Source: Arthrobacter wenxiniae (GTDB lineage: Bacteria; Actinomycetota; Actinomycetes; Actinomycetales; Micrococcaceae). Taken from it: a stretch of 64,000 nucleotides of DNA. The position numbers were made by a program, and so were the translations under genes. Positions 27,606-36,085 of the stretch are shown here, piece after piece (within the stretch, counting starts at the first letter, position 1; every line of letters begins with the position of its first letter). The stretch is taken from positions 179,647 through 243,646 of the forward strand of contig NZ_JAAMFM010000003.1 of NCBI RefSeq assembly GCF_013376105.1, read 5' to 3'. The notes beneath the pieces are model-generated. The model was not told the origin of the DNA. It saw only the letters and a list, made by a program, of their open reading frames with translations, and did not search any database.

Positions 27606-29078
27606 TCAGGCTGAGCGCGCGAGTCCGGCCGCGAACCCGGCCGCCAAGCCGGAGACGGCAGCAACGGCCGTGTCATCACCGGCCAACTGTGCATCCAAAA
27701 CCAGCAGCAGCGCGCGCAGGGCCTCCCCCGCGGGCAGGGCCAGGGCGGCCTGCAGTTCCGCCGCCGCGGAATCGGCGATGGGAGCCCCGGAGGCATGCGC
27801 GCGGCGCAGGAACGCCACCCAGGCCGCGATCAACCGGGCGGCGCCGTCGCCGGTGCGCCCTGCGGCCAGCTCCGCCTTGAGCACGGGCACGGCGCGCATG
27901 CGCAGCTTGTTGGAGCCGTCCATGGCGATCTGCGCCAGGTGGTGGGCGATGCGGGCATTGCCGAAGCGCTCCAGCAGTGCGGCGCGGTAGGCCGGAACGC
28001 CGAGGCCCTCGGCCGGCAGGTTGCGTTCGGCCTCGTCCCAGAATTCGGTGATCCACCCGAAACAGGCGGGATCAGCCAACGCCTGGGCCACCGTTGCATG
28101 ACCGCGCAGTTGGCCCGCATAGGCCATGAGCGAGTGGGCGCCGTTGAGCAGCCACAACTTGCGGTTTTCGAAGTCCTCAATCTCGTCCACGAACACCGCC
28201 CCTGCGCTGGCCCAGTCCGGGCGTCCCGCCGGAAAATCGCCGCACAGGACCCAGTCGCTGAACGGCTCGGTGACCACGGGCGAGGAGTCCGCGAAGCCGC
28301 ATTCGGCCTCGACCAGCGCAATTTCGGCGTCCGTCGTGCGCGGGGTGATCCGGTCAATCGAGGTGCCGACAAAGCTGACGTTCCCGGCAATCCAGCCACC
28401 CAGCCCGGCGTCGACCGCGTCGGCCAGGCCGCCGATGGCAGCCCTGGCCGCCGAGGCGTTGTTGGCCAGGTTGTCGCAGGAGACCACGGCGATGGGCCCG
28501 CTTCCGGCCCGCCGCCGCGCCGCGAGCGCCTGGACCAGGCGTCCGGCGGCCGTCGCGGCGCCGCGAGCCGGACCCCCGGCGTCAGGCGCCGACGAAGCGG
28601 GGGGCGCGTGGCCGGCGTCGTCCGCGGCGGGACAAGCGGCCAGGGCGGACCGGAGCAGATCGATGTCCGCCTGGACGGCCGGGTTGGCGACGTCCAGGGT
28701 GCCGTCGGCGGCCAGGTTGTAGGCTGCCTCCGTGATGGTCAGCGTGATCAGGGCGGTGGTGGGTGCGGCCACGAGCCCGCACAGCGCGCCGACGTCGGCG
28801 CCGTCGTGGGCTTCAACAATGCTGGTCATCAGTTCAAAGGTGTCGCCGTCCCCGCCACGCTCGATCAGCGTGTAGAGGCCGTCCTGGGCGGCAAGGGCGG
28901 TGGCGGCGTCGGGGCGGCGGCCGGTGAAGGCGGCAATCCCCCACTGCGCGCCGTCGCTGGCGTGCTGGGTGTACCAGGCCTGGTGGGCGCGGTGGAACGC
29001 GCCCAGGCCCAGGTGGACGATGCGCACGGGTGCGGCCGGGGCGGTCTTCACCGTGCTGCGGTTCAACGGCGCCGTCAC
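27606..29078 (-). CDS. uxuB: fructuronate reductase / mannitol dehydrogenase family protein
   Basis: A 490-residue polyol dehydrogenase-family protein. The Rossmann start is RIVHLGLGAFHRAHQAWYTQ (about residues 20-39), and WLLNGAHSLMAYAGQLRG carries the conserved Lys/Asn/His active-site region. It reduces D-fructuronate to D-mannonate with NADH, the step between the uronate isomerase and ManD. The GTG at 29078 was chosen because it overlaps the uxaC stop as GTGA and conserved sequence starts soon after. Mannitol dehydrogenase or tagaturonate reductase activity is possible, but the neighbours favour UxuB. Confidence 0.88.
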   Translation of the reverse strand: MTAPLNRSTVKTAPAAPVRIVHLGLGAFHRAHQAWYTQHASDGAQWGIAAFTGRRPDAATALAAQDGLYTLIERGGDGDTFELMTSIVEAHDGADVGALCGLVAAPTTALITLTITEAAYNLAADGTLDVANPAVQADIDLLRSALAACPAADDAGHAPPASSAPDAGGPARGAATAAGRLVQALAARRRAGSGPIAVVSCDNLANNASAARAAIGGLADAVDAGLGGWIAGNVSFVGTSIDRITPRTTDAEIALVEAECGFADSSPVVTEPFSDWVLCGDFPAGRPDWASAGAVFVDEIEDFENRKLWLLNGAHSLMAYAGQLRGHATVAQALADPACFGWITEFWDEAERNLPAEGLGVPAYRAALLERFGNARIAHHLAQIAMDGSNKLRMRAVPVLKAELAAGRTGDGAARLIAAWVAFLRRAHASGAPIADSAAAELQAALALPAGEALRALLLVLDAQLAGDDTAVAAVSGLAAGFAAGLARSA

Positions 29079-30547
29079 AGCTTGAACGCCCGGCGGGGTG
29101 CTGCGTCGACGATGTCGACGATGATCTCGTGGGCCCGTGCCTCGCTGATGCGGCTCTCGGCCACCAGGCGGGCCAGGAACGCCGACTCGACGCGGCGCGA
29201 GGTGTTGTGCCGCGCCGGGATGGAGCAGAAGGCGCGGGTGTCGTCGATGAAGCCCGAGGACCGGGAGAAGCCGGCGGTTTCGGTGACGGCGGCCCGGAAG
29301 CGCAGCATGGCGTCCGGGGCGTCCAGGAACCACCACGGCGCCCCGATGAACACGGAAGGGTAGAAGCCGGCCAGCGGCGCAATCTCCCGGGAGAAGACGG
29401 TCTCGTCGATGGTGAACGGGATGAAGTGGAAGCCCGGGGCCGTGCCGAAGTCCTCCAGCATGGGGCGCAGTGCCTCGGTGTAGCTGACCGCGAACGGTAT
29501 GTCGTGGCCGGTGTCCGCGCCGAACTTGTTGAACGAGTCCGTGTGGTGGTTGCGGAACACGCCGGGGTGGATGGTCATGACCAGCCCGTCCGCGACCGAC
29601 ATGCGGGCCATCTGGTACGTCATGTGGGCTTCGAACACGTCGGCGTCGTCGGCCGTGGCCTCGCCGCGGCGGGCCTTGTCGAAGAGTGCCGCAGCCGCGG
29701 CGGCATCCAGGCGCAGCGTCTGGGCCGTGCGGACGCCGTGGTCCGCGGAGACGGCGCCGTGCTCCACAAAGTACTGGCGGCGGTTTTCGAGGGCGCGGAT
29801 GTACCCTTCGTAGCCGCCGAGGCCATCGCCGGCAGTGTCGATCAGTTTCTCCACGCGCCCGGCCCAGCCGGCCGCGGCGAACTTGATGTAGGCGTCGGGG
29901 CGGAACGTCGGCAGGACCCTGCCGGTGAACGTGGGGTCCTTGGCGATGGCCGCATGGGAGGCGAGGTTGTCCAGGGGATCGTCCGTGGTGGCCAGGACCT
30001 CAATGTTGAAGTCCTTGAACAGCTGGCGGGGGCGGAACGACGCACTCTTGAGCTTGGCGTCGAGCTCGTCAAAGAGCGCGTCCGCATTCTCCTCGCCAAC
30101 CTCCTTGGACAGGCCAAACACGTGCTCAAAGGAGTCACGCATCCAGTAGCCGGAGGCGGTGCCGTCGAACAGGGGCCAGGCCTTGGCGAATTCGCGCCAG
30201 GTCTCGCGGGGTTCGACGGCTTCGGTGCCGCCCACGCGCAGGCGCTCCAGCGGCACGCCGCTGGCGTGGATCAGGCGGGTGACGTAGTGGTCCGGGCTGA
30301 CCAGCAGCGTTGCGGGGTCCGGGAACGGGGTGTCAAGCTCCAGCATGGCCGCGTCAATGTGGCCGTGCGGAGAGATGATGGGCAGATCCTCCACCCGTGC
30401 CAGCAGGTCACGGGCAATCGCCCGGGTGCCGGGGTCTGCGGGCAGCAGACGGTCCGGGTCTGAGGCCGGGGAGAGCCTGGCCGGTGCGTCGCCGGGTGCG
30501 GAATTGCCGGGTGCGGGGGTGACGGGGGTGAGGGCAGCATGTGACAT
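29075..30547 (-). CDS. uxaC: glucuronate (uronate) isomerase UxaC
   Basis: A 490-residue member of the UxaC family in the amidohydrolase superfamily. The N-terminal metal motif is SPHGHIDAAML, followed by PDHYVTRLIHASG. Near the C-terminus WWFLDAPDAMLRFR and GFIDDTRAFCSIPARHN are family-specific. It converts D-glucuronate to D-fructuronate, or galacturonate to tagaturonate. It is translationally coupled to uxuB. An N-terminal Pro/Ala-rich leader of about 30 residues precedes conserved sequence. Its promoter region lies in the 3' end of the adjacent lacI gene. Confidence 0.93.
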   Translation of the reverse strand: MSHAALTPVTPAPGNSAPGDAPARLSPASDPDRLLPADPGTRAIARDLLARVEDLPIISPHGHIDAAMLELDTPFPDPATLLVSPDHYVTRLIHASGVPLERLRVGGTEAVEPRETWREFAKAWPLFDGTASGYWMRDSFEHVFGLSKEVGEENADALFDELDAKLKSASFRPRQLFKDFNIEVLATTDDPLDNLASHAAIAKDPTFTGRVLPTFRPDAYIKFAAAGWAGRVEKLIDTAGDGLGGYEGYIRALENRRQYFVEHGAVSADHGVRTAQTLRLDAAAAAALFDKARRGEATADDADVFEAHMTYQMARMSVADGLVMTIHPGVFRNHHTDSFNKFGADTGHDIPFAVSYTEALRPMLEDFGTAPGFHFIPFTIDETVFSREIAPLAGFYPSVFIGAPWWFLDAPDAMLRFRAAVTETAGFSRSSGFIDDTRAFCSIPARHNTSRRVESAFLARLVAESRISEARAHEIIVDIVDAAPRRAFKL

Positions 30548-30577
30548 GGATCAATCGTCGTCGTCCGCCATCCATTT

Positions 30578-30593
30578 TGTCAACCGGTTGCCA
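30578..30593. promoter_or_regulatory. LacI-type operator overlapping the uxaC -35 region
   Basis: TGTCAACCGGTTGCCA is a CG-centred palindrome containing the perfect 10-mer CAACCGGTTG. It lies 31-46 bp upstream of uxaC, and on the minus strand its edge forms a consensus -35 TTGACA. It coincides with the last codons and stop of the upstream lacI gene. Confidence 0.72.
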
Positions 30594-31668
30594 AAGAATT
30601 GCCACTCATTTTCTGCCCTTCGCGGGCCTGTCCCGTGGACCCCCGCAGCACCAGCTCCGTGGGCAGGGCCGGATCGTCCTGCAGCTGCGCAGCCCGGTCC
30701 CCCGCCGCGAGCAGGCTTTCGAGGGCGGAGGCGCCCAGCGCGTGCAGGGGGGATTTGATGGTTGACAGCGGCGGAGTGGTGAAATCGGAGCCAAAGATGT
30801 TGTCGAAGCCGAGGATGCTCAGGTCCTCCGGGATGGCCAGCCCGGCCGCCTGAAGCTCCCGCATCAGGCCGATGGCCATGAGGTCGTTGTAGCAGAAGAC
30901 CGCCGTCGCCCTCCCCGCGCGGACCGCAGCGGCTGCACGGCGCCCTCCGTCGACCGTGGGCTGCTGCCCCGCCTCCATCGTCGCCTCGATTCCGTGCCAG
31001 TCGCACCGTGCCTTGATGCTTTCCCAGCGTCGCTGCGACATCCACGACCGTTCAGGCCCCGGCACATAGGAGATGGCGGCGTGTCCCATGGCCGCCAGGT
31101 GGCGGACGGCGTCGGTCACACCCGCTTCAATGTCGGCCACCATCGACGTCACGCCGGCGACACTGCGGTTGATCACCACGACCGGCTTCGTGGACGACAA
31201 CCGGCCGATTTCCTCGTCCGAGAGTCGCGGGCTGGCCAGGATCAGTCCATCCACGGTTGCCAGCATGCGCCGGGCCGCGGTCATTTCAAGGTCAGCGGAC
31301 TCGGCGGATTCCGCAAGCATCAGCGTGTAGCCATGCGCCGAGGCGGCGGTTTCCGCACCGCGGATCACTTCAAAGTAGGCCGGGTTGGTGATGTCGGAGA
31401 CGATCAGGCCGATGGTCTGGGTCCGCCCGGTGGGCAGTGCGCGGGCAAAGACGTTGACTTGATAGTTGAGTTCCTCCGCCGCTTCCATGATCTTCTGCGC
31501 GGTCTTGGCGCTGACCCGCCCGGGCTTGCTGAGCGCACGCGAAACCGTTGACGGGTTGACGCCGGCCAGGACCGCTATGTCATAGATGGTCGGGGGCGCC
31601 TTGGGCGTTCGGGGGTGGGCAGCAGTCCGCCGACCTGCTTCGCCGCCCGCTTTGCTGGTGTCAGTCAC
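30580..31668 (-). CDS. LacI family transcriptional regulator (uronate genes)
   Basis: A 362-residue LacI/GalR regulator. The DNA-binding head spans about residues 27-75 (TIYDIAVLAGVNPSTVSRALS), with hinge NYQVNVFARAL and a periplasmic-binding-type core (TIGLIVSDITNPAYFEVIRG; GFDNIFGSDFTTPPLSTI). It lies directly upstream of uxaC-uxuB on the same strand, and its last codons coincide with the operator. Repression of uxaC-uxuB and of the symporter operon, relieved by a uronate or intermediate, is likely. Repeated TGGCAA half-sites just upstream suggest autoregulation. Confidence 0.88.
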   Translation of the reverse strand: MTDTSKAGGEAGRRTAAHPRTPKAPPTIYDIAVLAGVNPSTVSRALSKPGRVSAKTAQKIMEAAEELNYQVNVFARALPTGRTQTIGLIVSDITNPAYFEVIRGAETAASAHGYTLMLAESAESADLEMTAARRMLATVDGLILASPRLSDEEIGRLSSTKPVVVINRSVAGVTSMVADIEAGVTDAVRHLAAMGHAAISYVPGPERSWMSQRRWESIKARCDWHGIEATMEAGQQPTVDGGRRAAAAVRAGRATAVFCYNDLMAIGLMRELQAAGLAIPEDLSILGFDNIFGSDFTTPPLSTIKSPLHALGASALESLLAAGDRAAQLQDDPALPTELVLRGSTGQAREGQKMSGNSLATG

Positions 31669-31679
31669 GCCGGACTCCT

Positions 31680-31706
31680 TGCCAATTGCTTGCCAGTTGC
31701 CAGCTT
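31680..31706. promoter_or_regulatory. cluster of LacI half-sites upstream of lacI
   Basis: On the plus strand TTGCCA occurs three times within 27 bp (TTGCCAATTG, CTTGCCAG, TTGCCAGC), between the lacI ribosome site and its likely promoter. These match the half-site of the operators at 27259, 30578 and 35937 but do not form a CG-centred palindrome. Confidence 0.45.
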
Positions 31707-31758
31707 AACGCACGGCGCGCCCGCACCACGGAAACCACGGCCGGGGGCTGCCTCGCCG

Positions 31759-32925
31759 CTAAGCCCTTTCCGGGTACCTGCCTTCCCCGCGGATGTGTTC
31801 GTTCAGCAGCGCCAGGAACTCGTCCTCGTCAAAGTCCAGGCCCACTTCCGCGCCCTTCCAGCTGGAGAGGTGGATGGCGTTGGCCAGGCGGACGCCGTTG
31901 ATGCCGTCCGAGCCCGGGGCGAGCAGCGGCGTGCCGTCCAGGATGTTGGCGGCGAAGTTCTGCAGGACGCCGGCATGCTGGCCGCCCCAAACGGAGTCAA
32001 ATTCAACGGTCTCGGTGGTGAGGTAGTCGTCCATGTTCAGCTGGCCCATGAAGAGCCTGCGGACGTCGTCCATGCCCATGTTTTGGCTGATGTCGCGTTC
32101 CTTCTGCTTCAGGCGCGTGACGGTGGCGGTCCTGCTGCCCTCGACCACGATCTTGCCGGCATCGCCGAGGATCTCGAAGCGGTCCGTGCCCACCATGTCG
32201 TGGGTTGCCGTGACGAAGGTGCCGGTGGCGCCGTTGCCGTAGTCCACGACGGCGGTGACCTCGTCCTCCACGGCGATGTCGCGGCGGAAGCCGTAGGAGA
32301 CCTTCGCGAAGACGGACTTCGGCACGCCGCATATCCACTGCCACAGGTCCAGCTGGTGTGGCGCCTGGTTGACCAGCACGCCGCCGCCCTCGCCGCCCCA
32401 GGTGGCGCGCCATTCACTGGAGTTGTAGTAGCCCTGCGGACGCCACCAGGTGGTGATGATCCAGTTGGTGCGCAGGATGCTGCCGATTTCGCCGGCGTCG
32501 ACAATTTCCTTCAGGCGCTGGTACAGCGGGTTGTTGCGCTGGTTGAACATGATGGCGAAGGACAGCTCCGGCTTGCTCGCGGCAAACTCATTGAGTTCCC
32601 TGACCTGCTTGGTGTAGACGCCGGCAGGCTTCTCCACCAGGGCGTGGATGTTCCTGCCCAGCGCCGCGATGCCGATTTCCGGGTGCTGGTAGTGCGGGAC
32701 GCAGGTGACGACGGCGTCAACGTCGCCGCTGTCCAGCATCGCCACGTAGTCGTCGTAGACGGCGACGCCGGGGTAGGTCTCGGCGGCGAGCTGCCGCTTG
32801 GCCGGGTCGGTATCGGTGATGGCGCCGATCACCATGTTGGGCACCAGGCCGTCGGTGATGAACTTGGCGTAGGCGCCGCCCTGCTGGCCCAGGCCGATGA
32901 TGCCCAGGCGTACTTTCGTGCTCAC
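31759..32925 (-). CDS. Gfo/Idh/MocA family oxidoreductase (copy 1)
   Basis: A 388-residue dinucleotide-dependent sugar oxidoreductase. The Rossmann motif is GIIGLGQQGGAYA (about residues 8-20), and EKPAG (about 98-102) is the conserved Lys/Pro motif of the family. The C-terminal alpha/beta domain contains GVLVNQAPHQLDLWQW with the likely catalytic His. The GTG at 32925 is chosen because AAAGGA lies just upstream and the Rossmann strand starts at residue 6. It is the last gene of a four-gene operon alternating isomerases and oxidoreductases. The substrate is unknown; a cyclitol or glycoside is likely. Confidence 0.88.
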   Translation of the reverse strand: MSTKVRLGIIGLGQQGGAYAKFITDGLVPNMVIGAITDTDPAKRQLAAETYPGVAVYDDYVAMLDSGDVDAVVTCVPHYQHPEIGIAALGRNIHALVEKPAGVYTKQVRELNEFAASKPELSFAIMFNQRNNPLYQRLKEIVDAGEIGSILRTNWIITTWWRPQGYYNSSEWRATWGGEGGGVLVNQAPHQLDLWQWICGVPKSVFAKVSYGFRRDIAVEDEVTAVVDYGNGATGTFVTATHDMVGTDRFEILGDAGKIVVEGSRTATVTRLKQKERDISQNMGMDDVRRLFMGQLNMDDYLTTETVEFDSVWGGQHAGVLQNFAANILDGTPLLAPGSDGINGVRLANAIHLSSWKGAEVGLDFDEDEFLALLNEHIRGEGRYPERA

Positions 32926-33001
32926 TTTGCATTGTCCTTTTCGTTGCTGAAATTCAGTATGTGGTGATTTCACTCCCCGGCCGGTGCGCGGGATCAAAGT
33001 G

Positions 33002-33862
33002 TCAGAAGAGGTTGCCGAAGCCCATGGACGTGAGGTTGCGGTGCGAGATTTCCAGCGCGTCCCAGACGGTGCGCCCGTACAGTTCGTCCTGCTCGACCAG
33101 CAGGTACCGCGCGCCCGCAGCCTGGGCCGCGGGAACGATGGACGGGAAGTCAAGGTTTCCCTCCCCCACCTCGGCGAATTGGACCACGTTCTTGAACTCG
33201 GCCATGAAGCCTCCGACGTCGCCGGCGTCGAGCAGGCCGAAGGCCGATTCCGGAAGCACGCCGATCCGGTAGTCCTTCAGGTGCACCATGGCGGTGCTGC
33301 CGGAGTACTTCTCGAGGGTGCGCACCGGGTCCAGGCCGCCGCGCTGCACCCAGTGGACGTCGATTTCCAGGCCCATGGCCGGGGAGTTCTCGTTGATGAT
33401 GTCCAGCATGTACTTGCCGCCGAACTTGGCGAATTCGATGTGGTGGTTGTGGTAGTAGAGGCTGATGCCCTCTTCCCCGAGGCGCTCGGCATAGTCGTTG
33501 GCCTCCTTCGCAAAGTCGATGACGGCAGCAAGGGACTTCATGGCCGCGAAGGGCAGCATGCCGATCCGCAGCAGCTTGGCGTCAAGGCGCTTGGCATCCG
33601 CGACGATCTTCTCGAAGTCGTCCTTGAGGGACTCCCCCGGCCGGCCCACGGGCTTTTCCACCATGACCGACAGCGACGCCACGTCCATGCCCAGTTCCGC
33701 CTGGGCCTTCTCGAGTTCGGCGACGTTTTTTTCGTCCATGGGGACCTGTGAAATTTCGACAGCGTTGTACCCCAGGGCGCTGACCTTGCGGAGCGTCTCA
33801 AACGCCCCCACGTCCGCAAAGCTGTCCTTGAGCATCATTGCCTGTACACCGATTTTTGCCAC
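33002..33862 (-). CDS. TIM-barrel sugar isomerase/epimerase (copy 1)
   Basis: A 286-residue protein of the xylose isomerase-like TIM-barrel (AP endonuclease 2) family. Metal and substrate residues are seen in YYHNHHIEF (about residues 140-148), LEIDVHWVQRGG (about 170) and VHLKDY. The GTG at 33862 follows AAAGGA and is supported by conserved AKIGVQAMMLKD. In such clusters these proteins epimerise, isomerise or beta-eliminate keto-sugars made by Gfo/Idh enzymes. The exact reaction is not readable. Confidence 0.85.
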   Translation of the reverse strand: MAKIGVQAMMLKDSFADVGAFETLRKVSALGYNAVEISQVPMDEKNVAELEKAQAELGMDVASLSVMVEKPVGRPGESLKDDFEKIVADAKRLDAKLLRIGMLPFAAMKSLAAVIDFAKEANDYAERLGEEGISLYYHNHHIEFAKFGGKYMLDIINENSPAMGLEIDVHWVQRGGLDPVRTLEKYSGSTAMVHLKDYRIGVLPESAFGLLDAGDVGGFMAEFKNVVQFAEVGEGNLDFPSIVPAAQAAGARYLLVEQDELYGRTVWDALEISHRNLTSMGFGNLF

Positions 33863-33906
33863 GATGTTCCTTTCGAGTGCTGAATTTTTTTTGGATAAGG
33901 GCAGGC

Positions 33907-34914
33907 CTAGGAAATCGCGGCGAGTTTGTCCGGGTAGCTCTGGGCGTAGACGGCCTTGATGATGCGCAGCGTCTTCAGGGCCTCGGCCGGGTTGATCCAA
34001 AACGGACCTTCCTGGCCCAGCTGCGCGTAGAAGTCGGCGATGTACAGCTGGTGGGAGACGCCCCAGTAGTCCCTGCCGCCGGAGTCGGCCCGGCGCTCCT
34101 GAACGACCTCCTCGCGTCCGTCCCCGTGCGTGATGGTCAGGTCCCCGCGCAGGTGCAGGGTGGCCTTTTCCGCGACGATGTCCACCGTGATGGGGGCATT
34201 GGCGGTGTTCGCCAGCGTCGCGTAGAAGACGCTGCGCATGCCGTTGCCGTGGGTGAGGGCGAGCTCGGCCGTATCCTCAACGTCGATGACGCCGCCCAGG
34301 GCGCGGGTGGCGGCGTGGCCGGAGACCCCAGTGACCTCGCCCATCATCCACTGCAGCAGGTCCAGCGTGTGGATGGCCTGGTTCATGAGCAGGCCGCCTC
34401 CGCCGCCCGCCCAGGTGCCGCGCCACGGCCTGCTGGCGTAGTAGGCAGCATCCCGGTGCCACATCACGGTCGCGGATCCGCCCAGGACGGCGCCGAATTC
34501 GCCACTGGCGAGCCGCCCCTGCATCGCCTGGACGGCCGCGTTGTAGCGGTTCTGGAAGCAGATGCCGATCCGCGCGGTGCTGGCGGCCGCAGCGGCAGCC
34601 AGCCGTTCGCCGTCGTCCATGGTGCTGGCGAGAGGCTTCTCGCAGATCACGTTGATGCCTCGCTGCAGCGCCGTGATGGCAGGGTCCGCGTGCTGGTTGT
34701 GCGGCGTGCAGACATGCACGACGTCGGGGCGCACCGTTTCGAGCATGGTGGCGTAATCGCTGTGGCCAGGGACGCCGTGGGCCTGTTCGGCCGCGGCGCG
34801 CCGGCCCGGGTCCGTGTCGCACACGGCCACCAGTTCGGCGCCCGGGACGGCTGCCAGGGCCTCGAAGTGGACCGTGGCGACGTCCCCGCATCCAATGACG
34901 GCAACTCTGGGCAT
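33907..34914 (-). CDS. Gfo/Idh/MocA family oxidoreductase (copy 2)
   Basis: A 335-residue paralogue of the downstream oxidoreductase. The Rossmann motif is VIGCGDVATVH (about residues 6-16), the family motif is EKPLAS (about 94-99), and the likely catalytic region is GGLLMNQAIHTLDLLQWMMG. AAGGAG precedes the ATG. Together with copy 1 it could oxidise and later re-reduce a sugar carbon, a scheme used in some Gfo/Idh pathways, but this is inference. Confidence 0.88.
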   Translation of the reverse strand: MPRVAVIGCGDVATVHFEALAAVPGAELVAVCDTDPGRRAAAEQAHGVPGHSDYATMLETVRPDVVHVCTPHNQHADPAITALQRGINVICEKPLASTMDDGERLAAAAAASTARIGICFQNRYNAAVQAMQGRLASGEFGAVLGGSATVMWHRDAAYYASRPWRGTWAGGGGGLLMNQAIHTLDLLQWMMGEVTGVSGHAATRALGGVIDVEDTAELALTHGNGMRSVFYATLANTANAPITVDIVAEKATLHLRGDLTITHGDGREEVVQERRADSGGRDYWGVSHQLYIADFYAQLGQEGPFWINPAEALKTLRIIKAVYAQSYPDKLAAIS

Positions 34915-34976
34915 GCTGGCTCCTTGTAGTCTGTCGTTGGGTCCGCCTGCTGACGGTCCGCGTAAGGTGTTGCCGC

Positions 34977-35825
34977 TCAGGCGAGCGTAACGCCGATGGC
35001 GTCCGTGGCGGAGCGGAAGGCGCGGGCCGCCACGCCGAAGGCCGCCGGCCCGGAATAGCCGCCGAGTTCGTGCTGGGCGGCCAGGTGTGGCTCCAGCGAG
35101 GCAAAGCCGGCGTAGCCGTCCCGGCTGAGGGCCGTCAGCGTCTCCATCAGCTCACCGTCGCCCTGCCCCGTCGGAACAACTTCGCCGGTCGCCGCGATGG
35201 CGTCCTTGACCTGCAGGTACACCAGGTGGGGCCGGAGCATGGCGTAGGCGTCCGTGTAGGGCTTGACGCCAACCTGGACGAAGTTGGCATTGTCCCAGGC
35301 GGCCTTCAGGGCCGGGGAGTTGACGGTTTCCAGGATGTCCAGGACCCGCTCGGGGGTGTCCCCGTAAATATCCTTCTCGTTTTCATGGATCAGGACGACG
35401 CCGGCCTGTTCGGCTTCCGCTGCCAGCAGCCGCATACGCTCCATGACGGCGTCGCGGATCCCCTCAGGCGTCTGGTTTTCGGCACGGAAGAAGGAAAACA
35501 GGCGAATGTACCTGGTGCCGAGGGCATTGGCCACCTCGATAATGCGGCGCAGGCGTGTTACCTCGTGCTCGGCGGGCAGGCCCACATCCACTTTGCCGAT
35601 GGGGCTCGCCACGGCGGAAACCTTCAGGCCGGCGCCGTCGAGGATGGATTTGAGCTCAGCCACCTGGGTGTCATCCAGGTCCACCACGTTGGTCCCCCAG
35701 GCGCTGCGCACCTCGATGTGGGAGGCGCCGAGGGCGAGAAGCACGGCGGCTTGAATTTTTGGATCCGGATCGACTTCGTCGCCAAACCCGGAAAGGGTCC
35801 AGCTGGGGTTTGGGGCATTGGACAT
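34977..35825 (-). CDS. TIM-barrel sugar isomerase/epimerase (copy 2)
   Basis: A 282-residue xylose isomerase-like TIM-barrel protein. ASHIEVRSAWGTNV (about residues 35-48), LIHENEKDIYGDT (about 150-162) and AAWDNANFVQVG supply the expected Glu, Asp and His metal ligands. The ATG at 35825 has GGAGG 7 nt upstream, better than an ATG four codons earlier. It is the first gene of the minus-strand operon that continues with the two Gfo/Idh genes and the second isomerase. A LacI-type operator stands in its promoter region. Confidence 0.86.
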   Translation of the reverse strand: MSNAPNPSWTLSGFGDEVDPDPKIQAAVLLALGASHIEVRSAWGTNVVDLDDTQVAELKSILDGAGLKVSAVASPIGKVDVGLPAEHEVTRLRRIIEVANALGTRYIRLFSFFRAENQTPEGIRDAVMERMRLLAAEAEQAGVVLIHENEKDIYGDTPERVLDILETVNSPALKAAWDNANFVQVGVKPYTDAYAMLRPHLVYLQVKDAIAATGEVVPTGQGDGELMETLTALSRDGYAGFASLEPHLAAQHELGGYSGPAAFGVAARAFRSATDAIGVTLA

Positions 35826-35936
35826 TGGGGCCTCCACTTTAGGCGTCCTGCACCTGGGCCACCGGCGTTGGCCGGCCCCCCCGGTGACTCACTTCACAAG
35901 TCTCTTCCCAAGTAGCCTAACCCCGAAGCAAGCCAA

Positions 35937-35952
35937 TGACAACCGATTGCCA
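35937..35952. promoter_or_regulatory. LacI-type operator in the divergent isomerase/lacI region
   Basis: TGACAACCGATTGCCA is a CG-centred palindrome nearly identical to the site at 27259. It lies between the isomerase operon (minus strand, start at 35825) and a lacI gene (plus strand, start at 36086), so one repressor could control both. Confidence 0.72.
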
Positions 35953-36085
35953 AAAATTGCTTCCCCACGTATTCTGGAGCCTGCGGACAGTGCCGTCCAT
36001 CACACCCGCGACCTCTTGCCGGGACGGCACCGCCCGGCCTGGGATCCCGCACCACCCATCCATTCTCCACGAGGACGTGCCTTCC

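Noticed and set aside
35936..36085. N-terminal extension of LacI copy 2 from an ATG at 35936
   Set aside because: That ATG lies within the LacI operator, has no ribosome site, and the extra residues are not LacI-like.
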